A stretch of 47,731 bases of DNA. Origin: an uncultured Oscillospiraceae bacterium. GTDB lineage: Bacteria; Bacillota; Clostridia; Oscillospirales; Oscillospiraceae. Below the pieces are notes generated by a model. It made no database searches, was not told the DNA's origin, and was given only the letters and a program-made list of their open reading frames with translations. How positions within the stretch are numbered: position 1 is the stretch's first letter; each line of letters opens with the position of its first letter. The stretch lies in contig CAJUEG010000011.1 in assembly GCA_910584835.1 (NCBI GenBank), forward strand, positions 1 to 47,731. Reading direction: 5' to 3'. The position numbers and the translations under genes are program-made. This document shows positions 31,441-39,131 of this stretch, in pieces.

Positions 31441-31671
31441 TTATTTGACATTGGCAGCGGGGTAAGGCGTCATCACGTCCGTGCGGCCCAAAAGATAGTC
31501 GATGCTTGTCCCATAATAGTCGGCCAGCTTGATTAAAACATCTGTGGGGATATCCCGGTTGCCACGTTCATACTGCGAATAGCAGACTTGTGAACAGTTC
31601 AAATATTCTGCAAGGGTTCTCTGTTTTAAATCCCAGTCTTCCCTCAAATCGCGAATCCTTCTATACACCAT
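31441..31671 (-). CDS. Small XRE-family regulator of the element
   Basis: 76 residues, essentially one Cro/CI helix-turn-helix: DLREDWDLKQRTLAEYLNCS then QVCYSQYERGNRDIPTDVL and the short tail IDYLLGRTDV. ATG at 31671 follows GAGAGGGG. It is divergent from the small gene at 31780 and may control it or the element; the 108 bases between hold the two promoters. Confidence 0.88.
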   Translation of the reverse strand: MVYRRIRDLREDWDLKQRTLAEYLNCSQVCYSQYERGNRDIPTDVLIKLADYYGTSIDYLLGRTDVMTPYPAANVK

Positions 31672-31779
31672 TTGTGTACCCCTCTCAAATTGAAAGCATA
31701 CACAAAGTATAGATAAAGCATTTTGTTATATTGACTTCTAATTCAAAATGCTTTAAAATTGTCTTGAGGTGGGATTGCC

Positions 31780-32091
31780 ATGCGGATATGGGCCGGCACA
31801 GAGCAGCTTTTATATGACGCAAACCGGGAGCGGGAGCTGATGGACATTTTAGGAATACAGAGTATGGACGAGGTCACCATCATCCCCTGGCGCTCCCCCG
31901 AAACCCCGCCGCAGAACGCCCGCTATGTCCTGCTCAAATTCTATGACCCTGTCATGGATGAGATTGCCTTTGACATGTTTTCCTATGAGGATGGCGCCTA
32001 TTCCCACCAGCTGGCGGATGGAAGCTGGTTTGACATGGAGAGAAATCGGATTTTAGGCTGGGCGTACCCAATCAGCACACAAAAAGGATAG
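31780..32091 (+). CDS. Small protein of unknown function in the element
   Basis: 103 residues, acidic, soluble, no signal peptide. It contains SMDEVTIIPWRSPETPPQNA and ends in RNRILGWAYPISTQKG. I recognise no family. A good GAGGTGGGA ribosome site precedes the ATG, so it is probably expressed. A terminator follows directly. Confidence 0.65.
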   Translation: MRIWAGTEQLLYDANRERELMDILGIQSMDEVTIIPWRSPETPPQNARYVLLKFYDPVMDEIAFDMFSYEDGAYSHQLADGSWFDMERNRILGWAYPISTQKG

Positions 32092-32150
32092 AAAAGGGCC
32101 TGTCCGGGTGGGAGAGGTAACGTAAGGAAGTTACCTCTCCCGCAATTTTT
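32091..32150 (+). terminator. Terminator with the element-end motif
   Basis: GAAAAGGGCCTGTCC (32091-32105), then a 12-bp stem (32110-32121 with 32130-32141) and a run of five T. The first part repeats the motif found at both ends of the element. Confidence 0.7.
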
Positions 32151-32208
32151 ATAGCCAGTCGAATGTGATTGAATTGCGAGAAAATCCAACACTTCGGAGG
32201 TATATATC

Positions 32209-32577
32209 ATGGGGAAATCCACGTTTGAGCAAATGGGCGGCACCTACCGTCAGGAGGGTGATTATCTTCTTCCAAACCTCGCTGTGCCGGAAAGCATTTC
32301 TGTCGGCATATGGGGCCAGTGGCGGAGGCGGTATCTGAGAGAACATCGTCAGGCCCTTTATACGGCTTTGTTACTGTCTGGAAAGTTGAACGACCACCTG
32401 TCTGGAATCGACATTCAAGCGAAAGATATGTTTTTTCAGCTTGTGGGGCAGATGGCAAAACAGGAGGGTATCACCGAGCAGCTTAAAGCGGATAACCAAA
32501 TGGAGTGGGTTAGAAAAATGAACAGTATCCAATTTTGTGCGAGAGAGATTGTCAATGAAGAATTGATTTTCGCATAG
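32209..32577 (+). CDS. tnpV: TnpV-family transposon protein
   Basis: 122 residues matching the TnpV pattern of Tn4451-type elements: FEQMGGTYRQEGDYLLPNLA, WGQWRRRYLREHRQALYTAL, HLSGIDIQAKDMF, and a C-terminus VRKMNSIQFCAREIVNEELI. Its role is unknown and it is not required for excision in Tn4451. CGGAGG lies ahead of the ATG. Confidence 0.85.
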   Translation: MGKSTFEQMGGTYRQEGDYLLPNLAVPESISVGIWGQWRRRYLREHRQALYTALLLSGKLNDHLSGIDIQAKDMFFQLVGQMAKQEGITEQLKADNQMEWVRKMNSIQFCAREIVNEELIFA

Positions 32578-32620
32578 GTGGACAATATTGGAGAAACAGA
32601 AATTGGTGGAAAGGTTGAAC

Positions 32621-32655
32621 ACACGGGCTGGAAACTTCACGTTTCCAGCCCGTGT
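32621..32655. terminator. Bidirectional terminator between tnpV and the anti-sigma gene
   Basis: A perfect 15-bp stem (32621-32635 with 32641-32655) with a 5-base loop between two convergent genes; T runs are weak. Confidence 0.7.
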
Positions 32656-32669
32656 TAAAATGAAAGTGC

Positions 32670-33308
32670 TCAGCTACCTATAATGTCACGCCATTCTATT
32701 TCAGAAATACCGTCTGATAGGCTGACAGAATAGGCATATCCGTCCGCCGACCATATTGCCAGTGTATAAGCATCACCATTACCATTACCTTTCAGCGTTG
32801 CTGTCAATGAGCCAATCTGAATGTTCTTAACATCGGCATAAGCGATATAATCCCCGGAATTGTCCTCCGTCCCGACCGATTTTCGGGATGTGGCAGTCTG
32901 CCCCTCGCCGCTATAAACGATTTCGGCCAGTTCCTGCCAATAGGCGGTATAGGTCGTTTCTGTTACCTCAAAGGGTAACCCGGTTAATTCCTCAACCTCA
33001 AATCCCACATGGGCAGATAATTCTTCCAACGTGCCGACATCCACAATACCATCTCCTGGGGTTAGTACGGCAGGATCGTTGGGCCGGAAAATACCTGTCA
33101 TGTTTCCGGCAACAAACGTGCCGGCCAGTAACACCACAAAACAGGCGGCGACAGACAGATATTTTTTGAGGTTTGGAAACGGTATCACATTGCTTTTAGG
33201 CGCGGCTTCAAGCTCCATTTTTTGAATATTGCCCAGGATACGACCCCGCATCTCGTCGGTCACTTCAATTCTGTCCATCACTTCATCATACCGTTTCTTC
33301 AAAGTCAT
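32670..33308 (-). CDS. Anti-sigma factor with DUF4367-like outer domain
   Basis: About 212 residues. The cytoplasmic N-terminus (KKRYDEVMDRIEVTDEMRGR) precedes one membrane helix (YLSVAACFVVLLAGTFVAG) and an outer domain of about 135 residues. That domain has the same signature as both halves of the nearby lipoprotein: GTLEELSAHVGFEV, SRKSVGTEDNSGDYIAYA and LAIWSADGYAYSVSLSDG. It overlaps the sigma gene by 23 bases, the classic arrangement for a membrane anti-sigma. ATG at 33308 sits too near the AAGGAGG, so TTG at 33302 (8 bases away) may be the real start. Confidence 0.82.
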   Translation of the reverse strand: MTLKKRYDEVMDRIEVTDEMRGRILGNIQKMELEAAPKSNVIPFPNLKKYLSVAACFVVLLAGTFVAGNMTGIFRPNDPAVLTPGDGIVDVGTLEELSAHVGFEVEELTGLPFEVTETTYTAYWQELAEIVYSGEGQTATSRKSVGTEDNSGDYIAYADVKNIQIGSLTATLKGNGNGDAYTLAIWSADGYAYSVSLSDGISEIEWRDIIGS

Positions 33309-33918
33309 ACGCCTCCTTGAGAACCGCTTTCAGCTTATCCCGCCCCCGGTGCAGATCGGAGCGGACAGTCGCCTCTTTTTTCTGGAGTAGCTTGGCGATC
33401 TGCTTTGTGGAATACCCCTCATAGTAAAACAGATGGATGACCTCGCGGTAGTTCTCCGGCAGCGTCTTGACCGCGTCCCATACAAAAGACAAGTCCTCCC
33501 GGCTTTCGGAAACCAGTTCATCGTTCAGCTCGTCCGTCATGCGAACCTTGTTATAGTCCAGTCGATTCTTGCTCAAATTACCCGCAACACGCAGAAGCCA
33601 AGCCTTTTCATGCTGCCGGGTTTCAAAGACCGGCGCAGTTTTCAAAAACTGAACCAGCGTGTCCTGCAAAACTTCCTCCGCATCGCTCATATTGTGCAGA
33701 TAGGAGTAGGCGTAACGCAAAATGCTGTTGCCATGGGTATCCAGTATCTCTTCCGCCCGCCGGTTAATGTCGGCGCGGCTGACAGACTGTTCCGCCGCCC
33801 CATCCTGCTCCAGAGAAAAACAGACCCGCAGAATATGGGTAACAGCTTGAACCAAGTTTGCAAGCCATTCGGTTGCCGCTGTTCCGGCATGACAGCCATG
33901 GGTAAGACAAATTTCCAC
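33286..33918 (-). CDS. ECF-type sigma factor of the element
   Basis: 210 residues. Region 2 is seen in SILRYAYSYLHNMSDAEEVL then VQFLKT, region 4 in LPENYREVIHLFYYEGYSTK then KEATVRSDLHRGRDKL. About 60 extra residues lie at the N-terminus (from MEICLTHGCHAGTAATE); they look real because the GTG at 33918 has GGGAGG 8 bases upstream. It should direct polymerase to element or host genes when released by the overlapping anti-sigma. Confidence 0.88.
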   Translation of the reverse strand: MEICLTHGCHAGTAATEWLANLVQAVTHILRVCFSLEQDGAAEQSVSRADINRRAEEILDTHGNSILRYAYSYLHNMSDAEEVLQDTLVQFLKTAPVFETRQHEKAWLLRVAGNLSKNRLDYNKVRMTDELNDELVSESREDLSFVWDAVKTLPENYREVIHLFYYEGYSTKQIAKLLQKKEATVRSDLHRGRDKLKAVLKEAYDFEETV

Positions 33919-33934
33919 AGCGTAATCCTCCCAA

Positions 33935-33958
33935 GGGGACGGGCTTCAGCCCGTCCCC
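33935..33958 (-). other. Hairpin between the lipoprotein and sigma genes
   Basis: A 10-bp GC stem (33935-33944 with 33949-33958), 4-base loop. On the minus strand it lies just after the lipoprotein stop and just before the sigma ribosome site, with no T run in that direction. It could trim or partly stop the transcript, so that lipoprotein is made in excess over sigma. Confidence 0.5.
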
Positions 33959-33964
33959 TGTTTT

Positions 33965-34921
33965 TCAGTGAATTTCGGAAACCAGAGCCGCCATATCATC
34001 GCTGGAAACGCCGCTGGCAACAGATACAGAATAAGTATAACCGTCAATAGTCCAGGTTGCAAGGCAAACCATACCATCGTTGCCGCGCATTGCGACCTCG
34101 ATCTCGCCAACGGTAACAGTATCGGTTTGTGCATATTCGTTGAAGTCGCCGCTGATGTCCTCAGTTCCGGGGGCCTTGCGGATGCGGGCGGTCTCGTCCT
34201 CACCGGAGTGATAGATTACCTCCAACATCTTGCCATCAAGAGTCATAACACGATACAGCCGGTCAGCGGCACCGTTGACTGCCTCGGGTACAGTGAAGTC
34301 AAAACCAGCTTCGCGGGCGGCATCGGCCAGAGTATCGCAATCGGTGTAGGGGTTCGGAATTTCTACATTGGGCTGATTGCCGGGGCCCCAAGTGGAAGGG
34401 TCGCCGCCAATCACCAAATCATCATTCACCGTCGTGGCGAGGTCAGTCATCGTCACTTTGTTCAGCCCATCGGTGCTGGAAATGGAATAGGCGTACCCGT
34501 CCTTTGTCCAGACTGCCAGGTTCACCTTGCCGTCGCTGCCCTTCAGGGTAATTGTTGTGCCGCCCATGTCGATCTGTTCGGTTTCGGCGTACTGATTGAA
34601 GTCACCGCTGACATCCTTTTCCCCGACGCCTTTGCGGAAACAAATCTGTCCATCCTTGTCATTGACGAAGATCACGGAGATCAGTTCTTTCTCAATGGCG
34701 CTGATCTTCCGGCTGTCATAGCCATCGATCGTGTCGGGCAGGGTCATTTCAAAACCGGCCTTCTCCTGGGCCTCCTCCAGCGTTTCGCAGTCCACGAAGG
34801 GATTGGGGATTTCCACATTGGACTTGTTGGCGGGGTCGCTGCCGGCGGGCTTCTCAGCGCCGCAAGCGGCGATGGACAGCGCGATTGCGGCGCTCATCAA
34901 AATAGCAAGCAGTTTTTTCAT
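33965..34921 (-). CDS. Lipoprotein with two tandem DUF4367-like domains
   Basis: 318 residues. The signal MKKLLAILMSAAIALSIAAC ends in a lipobox (SIAAC), so it is lipid-anchored outside the membrane. Two repeats follow, at about 35-170 and 185-318. Each starts NVEIPNPFVDCETLEEA- or NVEIPNPYTDCDTLADA-like, then R-K-x-x-G-x-x-D-x-SGD-x-N-x-YA-x-T, then G-x-DG-x-V-x-LA-x-WT-x-DGY-x-YS. The anti-sigma outer domain is a third copy. It may bind the same signal as the anti-sigma, compete with it, or be the output of the sigma. Confidence 0.85.
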   Translation of the reverse strand: MKKLLAILMSAAIALSIAACGAEKPAGSDPANKSNVEIPNPFVDCETLEEAQEKAGFEMTLPDTIDGYDSRKISAIEKELISVIFVNDKDGQICFRKGVGEKDVSGDFNQYAETEQIDMGGTTITLKGSDGKVNLAVWTKDGYAYSISSTDGLNKVTMTDLATTVNDDLVIGGDPSTWGPGNQPNVEIPNPYTDCDTLADAAREAGFDFTVPEAVNGAADRLYRVMTLDGKMLEVIYHSGEDETARIRKAPGTEDISGDFNEYAQTDTVTVGEIEVAMRGNDGMVCLATWTIDGYTYSVSVASGVSSDDMAALVSEIH

Positions 34922-35031
34922 GGTTCATATTCCTTTCGGTTTATTATTTTTGACCGGCTCTCTTGCCGTTCTGCCCTATATACAGGTGAGGGCCAGGAAA
35001 TGTTGCAGGCGAAAAAATATTTTTCTGAGGA

Positions 35032-35061
35032 TTGACAAACGTCAATTCCATGTGGTATTCT
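35032..35061 (+). promoter_or_regulatory. Predicted promoter for the mobilization genes
   Basis: TTGACA (35032-35037), 18 bases, TATTCT (35056-35061). It points to the MobV gene across a leader of about 430 bases that holds a long hairpin and oriT. Confidence 0.55.
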
Positions 35062-35116
35062 ACAATACTCCCTTGCGGGAGCGCCAACTGAATAGGCTAT
35101 CCTGATTGAACAGGTA

Positions 35117-35199
35117 AAGCCGGTTACATACACAAACCAAAACAGACACCAGCGGGGCGGGGGCCGTCCTGCTGGTGCGGTTGTGTATGTGACCGGCTT
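35117..35199 (+). repeat. Long two-tier inverted repeat in the mob leader
   Basis: Outer arms 35117-35135 and 35181-35199 (19 bases, AAGCCGGTTACATACACAA and its near-complement), inner arms CACCAGC (35147-35153) and GCTGGTG (35171-35177). No T run follows. It could act as an attenuator, a regulator site or part of the transfer origin region. Confidence 0.55.
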
Positions 35200-35423
35200 C
35201 TTCTTTGCTCCAAACAACTGAATGACCGTCTGAATGGGATACTCCGCTGTGACCTCCACCGGGGAGTGAGCGAGACAACGCCGCTGACGCTGTCAGGGGC
35301 AGGAACGCCATTCAGGGAACACGGCGGTTAGGGGGATGCCGTCCGCAGACGGCGGGGGCAAAGCCCCCCTCCCCCTCGGAGAGCTCACTGGCATCTTTCC
35401 AGCCCGGAGGGCTGAAAGTGTCA

Positions 35424-35455
35424 TAGTGGGTTAGATACTTTGAAAAAGTATCTAA
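35424..35455 (+). other. Predicted oriT (MobV/Pre recombination site)
   Basis: TAGTGGG followed by the inverted repeat TTAGATACTTT / AAAGTATCTAA (35431-35441 / 35445-35455). This matches the MobV-family origin, where pMV158 has TAGTGTG then TTATACTTTA and is nicked at G/T. By analogy the nick would be between 35430 and 35431. It lies 36 bases before the relaxase gene, the usual place. Confidence 0.75.
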
Positions 35456-35491
35456 CGAGAACGGCGCGGGTCGCGCGGAACGGAGGTTCAG

Positions 35492-36715
35492 ATGGAAAAA
35501 ACGAATTTTACCGTGGCGAGCCACACCAGGGCGGGCGTGGGCAAGTGCGAACGCCACAACGAGCGGAAAAACGAGAGCTACGGCAATATGAACGTGGATT
35601 TGGAGCGCACCCCCATGAACATCCACTTCAAGGTCTGCGGAGAATTGACCTACAATGAAACGCTGGACAAGCTGGTGGCGGATGGGTCGGTGTCCTTACG
35701 CGGGCTGAAAGAGAGCGCCAAAATCTATGACGAGATGATTTTGGATGTAAATACGGACTACTTCGAGCAACACGGCGGCTACAAGTTCGCCAAGGAGTTC
35801 TACGGGGAAGCCTACCGCTTTGCCTGCAAGCTGTACGGAGAGCAGAACATCCTCTCCGCCGTCATGCACGCCGATGAAATCAATCTGGCCCTGACTGAGA
35901 AATACGGCTATCCCGTCTACCACTACCACCTTCACATTGTAGCACTCCCGGTGGTGGAAAAGCAAGTGCTGTGGTCAAAACGGTGCAAGGACAAGGCGCT
36001 GGTGGGGACGGTCAAGGAGACCGTTCAGCAGGTCAGCCATTCCAAGAAGTGGAAGTCCCAGCGGGCGCTGGACGAACAGGGCAAGCCCGTCGTTGACGAT
36101 CAGGGCAGGCCAAAGTACATTCCCTCGTACAGCATTTTGCAGGACGAATTTTGCCGCCATATGCAGGAGGCGGGCTTCACCGATTTTGTCCGTGGGGAGC
36201 GCGGCAGCACGGCGGATAACCTGTCCTGTCTGGAACATCAAATCAAGCAGGATAAGGCCCGGCTGAAAGAAATCCAGGAGAAAGTACGGGCCGAGGAAAG
36301 CAAACTCGCCGCAATCCAGCCAGTCAGTAAGACCCATGCCGAGATCGACGAGATGGGCAAGAAAACGCTGACCGGCAAGGTCACGGTCTCCCAGGCCGAC
36401 TTTGACACCCTCACCCAGCTTGCCAAAGAGGGTGTTTCCGGGCGAGGACAGCTTAACCGGCTGAAAGAGGAAAATCAGCAGCTTTACTCCCGAATATGGA
36501 GTTTACAGGGCAGCTTGAACCGGCTTCAAGGGCAGTTCAACGAGCTGGCAGAGCGGTGCCGCCCCTATCTGGAAGCGGTCAGGGCCATGCCGGAACGGGT
36601 CAAGGATTTTCTGGACAGCGTTTTGGCTCCGCTTCGTAAGCGGGAAGAAGAACAGGGCCGGTCTATTATGTACGTAAAGGATAAATCAGGGAAAAACAGG
36701 GGTGATATTCGATGA
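35492..36715 (+). CDS. MobV-family relaxase (Pre/Mob, TnpZ-like)
   Basis: A 407-residue plasmid mobilization/recombination protein that nicks oriT and starts single-strand transfer. The N-terminal motif is SHTRAGVGKCERHNERKN. The metal and catalytic segment is MHADE (125-129) with YHYHLHIVALPVV (143-155), a stretched form of HxDExxPHxH. The C-terminal half is coiled coil (LEHQIKQDKARLKEIQEKVR; LNRLKEENQQLYSRIW). ATG follows CGGAGG. The oriT lies immediately upstream; the tnpW-like gene overlaps the stop. Confidence 0.93.
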   Translation: MEKTNFTVASHTRAGVGKCERHNERKNESYGNMNVDLERTPMNIHFKVCGELTYNETLDKLVADGSVSLRGLKESAKIYDEMILDVNTDYFEQHGGYKFAKEFYGEAYRFACKLYGEQNILSAVMHADEINLALTEKYGYPVYHYHLHIVALPVVEKQVLWSKRCKDKALVGTVKETVQQVSHSKKWKSQRALDEQGKPVVDDQGRPKYIPSYSILQDEFCRHMQEAGFTDFVRGERGSTADNLSCLEHQIKQDKARLKEIQEKVRAEESKLAAIQPVSKTHAEIDEMGKKTLTGKVTVSQADFDTLTQLAKEGVSGRGQLNRLKEENQQLYSRIWSLQGSLNRLQGQFNELAERCRPYLEAVRAMPERVKDFLDSVLAPLRKREEEQGRSIMYVKDKSGKNRGDIR

Positions 36716-36981
36716 ATATTGTTTTGGAGCTGACAAAACGTGAGCAGGAAATCTTTGATGAAGTGATGGAAAAGGTTGATGAAACAGCGGCTTTCCTCGC
36801 CGGTCTGCCCCCTGCTGACCGGCTGGACTGGCTGAAACAGCACCAATACAGCCACCCCATCAGCTTTGAACGGGAGATCGGCGGCACTATTTACACCGTC
36901 AACGCCCATTTCAGCGAGAGTGCTACTGAAACCACAGAGGGAAAAGTAATTCGCATTCTCACCCAAAATATCGCACGTTAA
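36712..36981 (+). CDS. TnpW-family small transposon protein
   Basis: 89 residues. The C-terminal half (FEREIGGTIYTVNAHFSESA then EGKVIRIL) matches the TnpW pattern of Tn4451-type elements; the N-terminal half is helical (REQEIFDEVMEKVDETAAFL). The ATG overlaps the relaxase stop by 4 bases, so it is translated with it. The function is not known. Confidence 0.68.
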   Translation: MNIVLELTKREQEIFDEVMEKVDETAAFLAGLPPADRLDWLKQHQYSHPISFEREIGGTIYTVNAHFSESATETTEGKVIRILTQNIAR

Positions 36982-37064
36982 AGTATTGAAGTCTTGCGCC
37001 GGGTGTGGTATGATAAAGTTACCTTGCAATTCATATCACATCCGGCTGCGGAAAGGAGTATATT

Positions 37065-38747
37065 TTGAAGAAAAAGCAGCCAAATGAGCAGAGAATTACT
37101 GTTCTCTATGCCAGATTATCCCGTGACGATGAGAAAGAGGGTATCTCGGGCAGTATCCAAAATCAAAAGATTATCCTGGAGAAGTTCGCCGCAGACAACC
37201 ACCTGCCTAATCCCCGATTCATGTTTGATGACGGGTACTCCGGGGTTACGTTCACCCGTCCGGCCTTTATGGAGATCATGGATTTGGCCGAGCAGGGGCT
37301 TGTGGCAAACCTTGTTGTGAAAGACCACTCAAGGCTGGGCCGTAACCGCCTTGTGGTGGGCCAGCTTCTGGAAGAAGATTTTGTCCGGCTGAACGTGCGG
37401 TACATCGCCATCATGGACAACATCGACACCGCCAACGGGGTCAGCGATATTGTTCCGATGCAAGACCTTTTTAATGAATGGCACGCAAAAAATACCAGCG
37501 ACAAGGTTCGCCGTGTCATGCAGAGCCGGGGCAACGCCGGGATTCCACTCACCACCAACCCGCCCTACGGCTACACAAAAGCCCCGGAGGATAAAAACAG
37601 GTGGATCGTGGACGAGCCAGCGGCGGAGATTGTCAAGCGGATATTCCAGATGTGCATCAGCGGTTTGGGACCTACCCAAATCGCAAAGAAGCTCAAGGCG
37701 GAGCAAGTACCCACGCCGACCGAGTATTGGCGCAGCATCGGCAAGAAATGCGGCCCTGGCACGGGACGGCCATTCAACTGGTGTTCGCACACGGTGGCGG
37801 AGATTTTAGACCGGCAGGAATATGTGGGCGATACAGTGAATTTTCGTTCTTTCAGCCAGTCCTTTAAGCAGAAAAAGCGGCTGGACAAGCCCCAGGAGGA
37901 ATGGAAAATCTTCCCGGACACCCACCCCGCCATCATTGACCGGGAGACTTTTGCTCTTGTTCAAAACCTCCGCCAGCACCGCCGCAGGCCCACGAGGACG
38001 GGCATTGTGAGTATGTTCTCCGGGCTTCTCTACTGTGCCGACTGCGGCAGTAAGCTGGGATACAGCGCCACCAACAACTACAAGCGGGAGCAGGCATTTT
38101 TCTTCTGTTCCGCCTACCGCAGCAATTCCGATGTCTGCTCCGCCCATTTCATCCGGGAGAAAGTGGTTGGAGAGTTAGTGTTAGAGGGCCTGCAAAGGCT
38201 GTTGTGGTACATCCAGGTCTACGAAAAACGGTTTGCTCAAGAACAGATGGAGCGGTTCGGCCTACAAGAGAAGAAAGAACTGACCGCCAAACGCCGGGAA
38301 TTGGACAAGGCCAAGCAGCGGGTGATGGAGATTGACCAGCTTATCCAGAAAAGCTACGAGGACATGACCAAGGGCTTGCTGACCGAGGAACGATTCGCCA
38401 CGCTGACGGTATCGCTGGAAACCGAGCAGAAGCAGTTGAAAGCGGCTATCCCAGAGATGGAAGCCCGTCTGGACGCTACCACGGATAAGGCCGCCGATTT
38501 GCAGCGGTTTATTGAGCGGGCCAGACAGGTGACCCGGCTGACGGAGTTGACGCCTGAAATCGTCCACGAGTTCATTGACAAAATCGTGGTGTCCAAGTCG
38601 GAAAAGGTGGACGGAAAGCGGTATCAGCGGGTGGACATTCACTACAACACCATTGGACTTTGGACAGCGCCGGAGCCGGAAACGCTGGAACGGGAATATC
38701 TGGCCCACTATAATTCCATGCAGAAGCGCAGGAAAAAGACGGCGTAG
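37065..38747 (+). CDS. Large serine recombinase (TnpX/TndX-like)
   Basis: 560 residues. The N-terminal resolvase domain has the catalytic Ser19 in LYARLSRDDE and arginines in VVKDHSRLGRNRL. The recombinase domain holds GIPLTTNPPYGYTKAPEDKN and GLGPTQIAKKL. A zinc ribbon follows (YCADCGSKLGY, then FFCSAYRSNSDVCSAHF), a coiled coil, and a DUF4368-like end (EFIDKIVVSKSEKVDGKRYQ). It should excise and insert the element at short GA-type sites with no host recombinase. TTG start at 37065 follows AAAGGAG. At the right end of the element, as in many integrative elements. Confidence 0.94.
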   Translation: MKKKQPNEQRITVLYARLSRDDEKEGISGSIQNQKIILEKFAADNHLPNPRFMFDDGYSGVTFTRPAFMEIMDLAEQGLVANLVVKDHSRLGRNRLVVGQLLEEDFVRLNVRYIAIMDNIDTANGVSDIVPMQDLFNEWHAKNTSDKVRRVMQSRGNAGIPLTTNPPYGYTKAPEDKNRWIVDEPAAEIVKRIFQMCISGLGPTQIAKKLKAEQVPTPTEYWRSIGKKCGPGTGRPFNWCSHTVAEILDRQEYVGDTVNFRSFSQSFKQKKRLDKPQEEWKIFPDTHPAIIDRETFALVQNLRQHRRRPTRTGIVSMFSGLLYCADCGSKLGYSATNNYKREQAFFFCSAYRSNSDVCSAHFIREKVVGELVLEGLQRLLWYIQVYEKRFAQEQMERFGLQEKKELTAKRRELDKAKQRVMEIDQLIQKSYEDMTKGLLTEERFATLTVSLETEQKQLKAAIPEMEARLDATTDKAADLQRFIERARQVTRLTELTPEIVHEFIDKIVVSKSEKVDGKRYQRVDIHYNTIGLWTAPEPETLEREYLAHYNSMQKRRKKTA

Positions 38748-38798
38748 CCATCGCCACGCCGTCCAAATTGAATGATTTTCACTTACGGGCACCCGCCC

Positions 38799-38845
38799 AC
38801 GGGGCAACTTCTTTATGGGAGTTGCCCCGTGGACAGGCCCTTTTC
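38799..38845 (+). repeat. Right-end hairpin and repeat of the element
   Basis: An 11-bp stem ACGGGGCAACT / AGTTGCCCCGT (38799-38809 / 38820-38830) followed by GGACAGGCCCTTTTC (38831-38845), the same motif as at the left end. It also works as a terminator for the recombinase gene. Confidence 0.65.
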
Positions 38846-38859
38846 TTATTCTCACAACG

Positions 38860-39131
38860 GCTCAGCGCTGGTATCGTCACGCTTCGCAAGCGGCTGGACG
38901 CTCAGTCGCTTTCCTCCGCCTCGGCCTGGTCTGCGGGGTGCTGTGCACCCCTGCGCTCGGCCTTGCTTCAGTCCAAGCTCCCTCGCAGCCGCCTGCTCAG
39001 CGCTGGTATTGTCACGCTTCGCCTGTTCGCGACGCGCGGCTTCCTTCCGCCTCGGACAAAACCCATCCGGGCCTCCGGCCCTCCTTGGGGTTTTGCCCTC
39101 GCTCCAGTCCATCCGCGCTGCTCACGACGGC
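38860..39131 (-). repeat. Two tandem 135-bp units of the interspersed structured element, attached to obgE
   Basis: GCTCAGCGCTGGTAT occurs at 38860, 38995 and 39130, spaced exactly 135 bases twice; the last copy is the coding end of obgE. The outer two also share the flank CTCACRACG. On the minus strand unit 1 (39131 to 38996) is nearly the same as 24901-25025: outer arms GGGCAAAACC / GGGTTTTGTCC, inner GGGCC-TCC-GGCCC (39069-39081 on plus). Unit 2 has a different central hairpin but the same GGCCGAGGCGGAGGAAAGC-type tail and GCGAAGCGTGAC end. Confidence 0.8.

Larger units (their letters stand above)
31366..38845. mobile_element. Tn4451-like mobilizable transposon carrying a sigma/anti-sigma/lipoprotein cargo
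   Basis: The gene set tnpV-like, MobV relaxase (tnpZ-like), tnpW-like and a large serine recombinase (tnpX-like) is that of the Tn4451/Tn4453 family. An oriT of MobV type precedes the relaxase gene. No coupling protein or secretion system is present, so it should be mobilized in trans. Cargo is an XRE regulator, a small ORF, and a lipoprotein/ECF sigma/anti-sigma set. The ends are approximate, placed at GTGGACAGGCCC(C)TTTTC repeats at 31379-31396 and 38829-38845; true crossover dinucleotides cannot be read without an empty site. Base composition is less GC-rich than the flanks. Confidence 0.82.
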
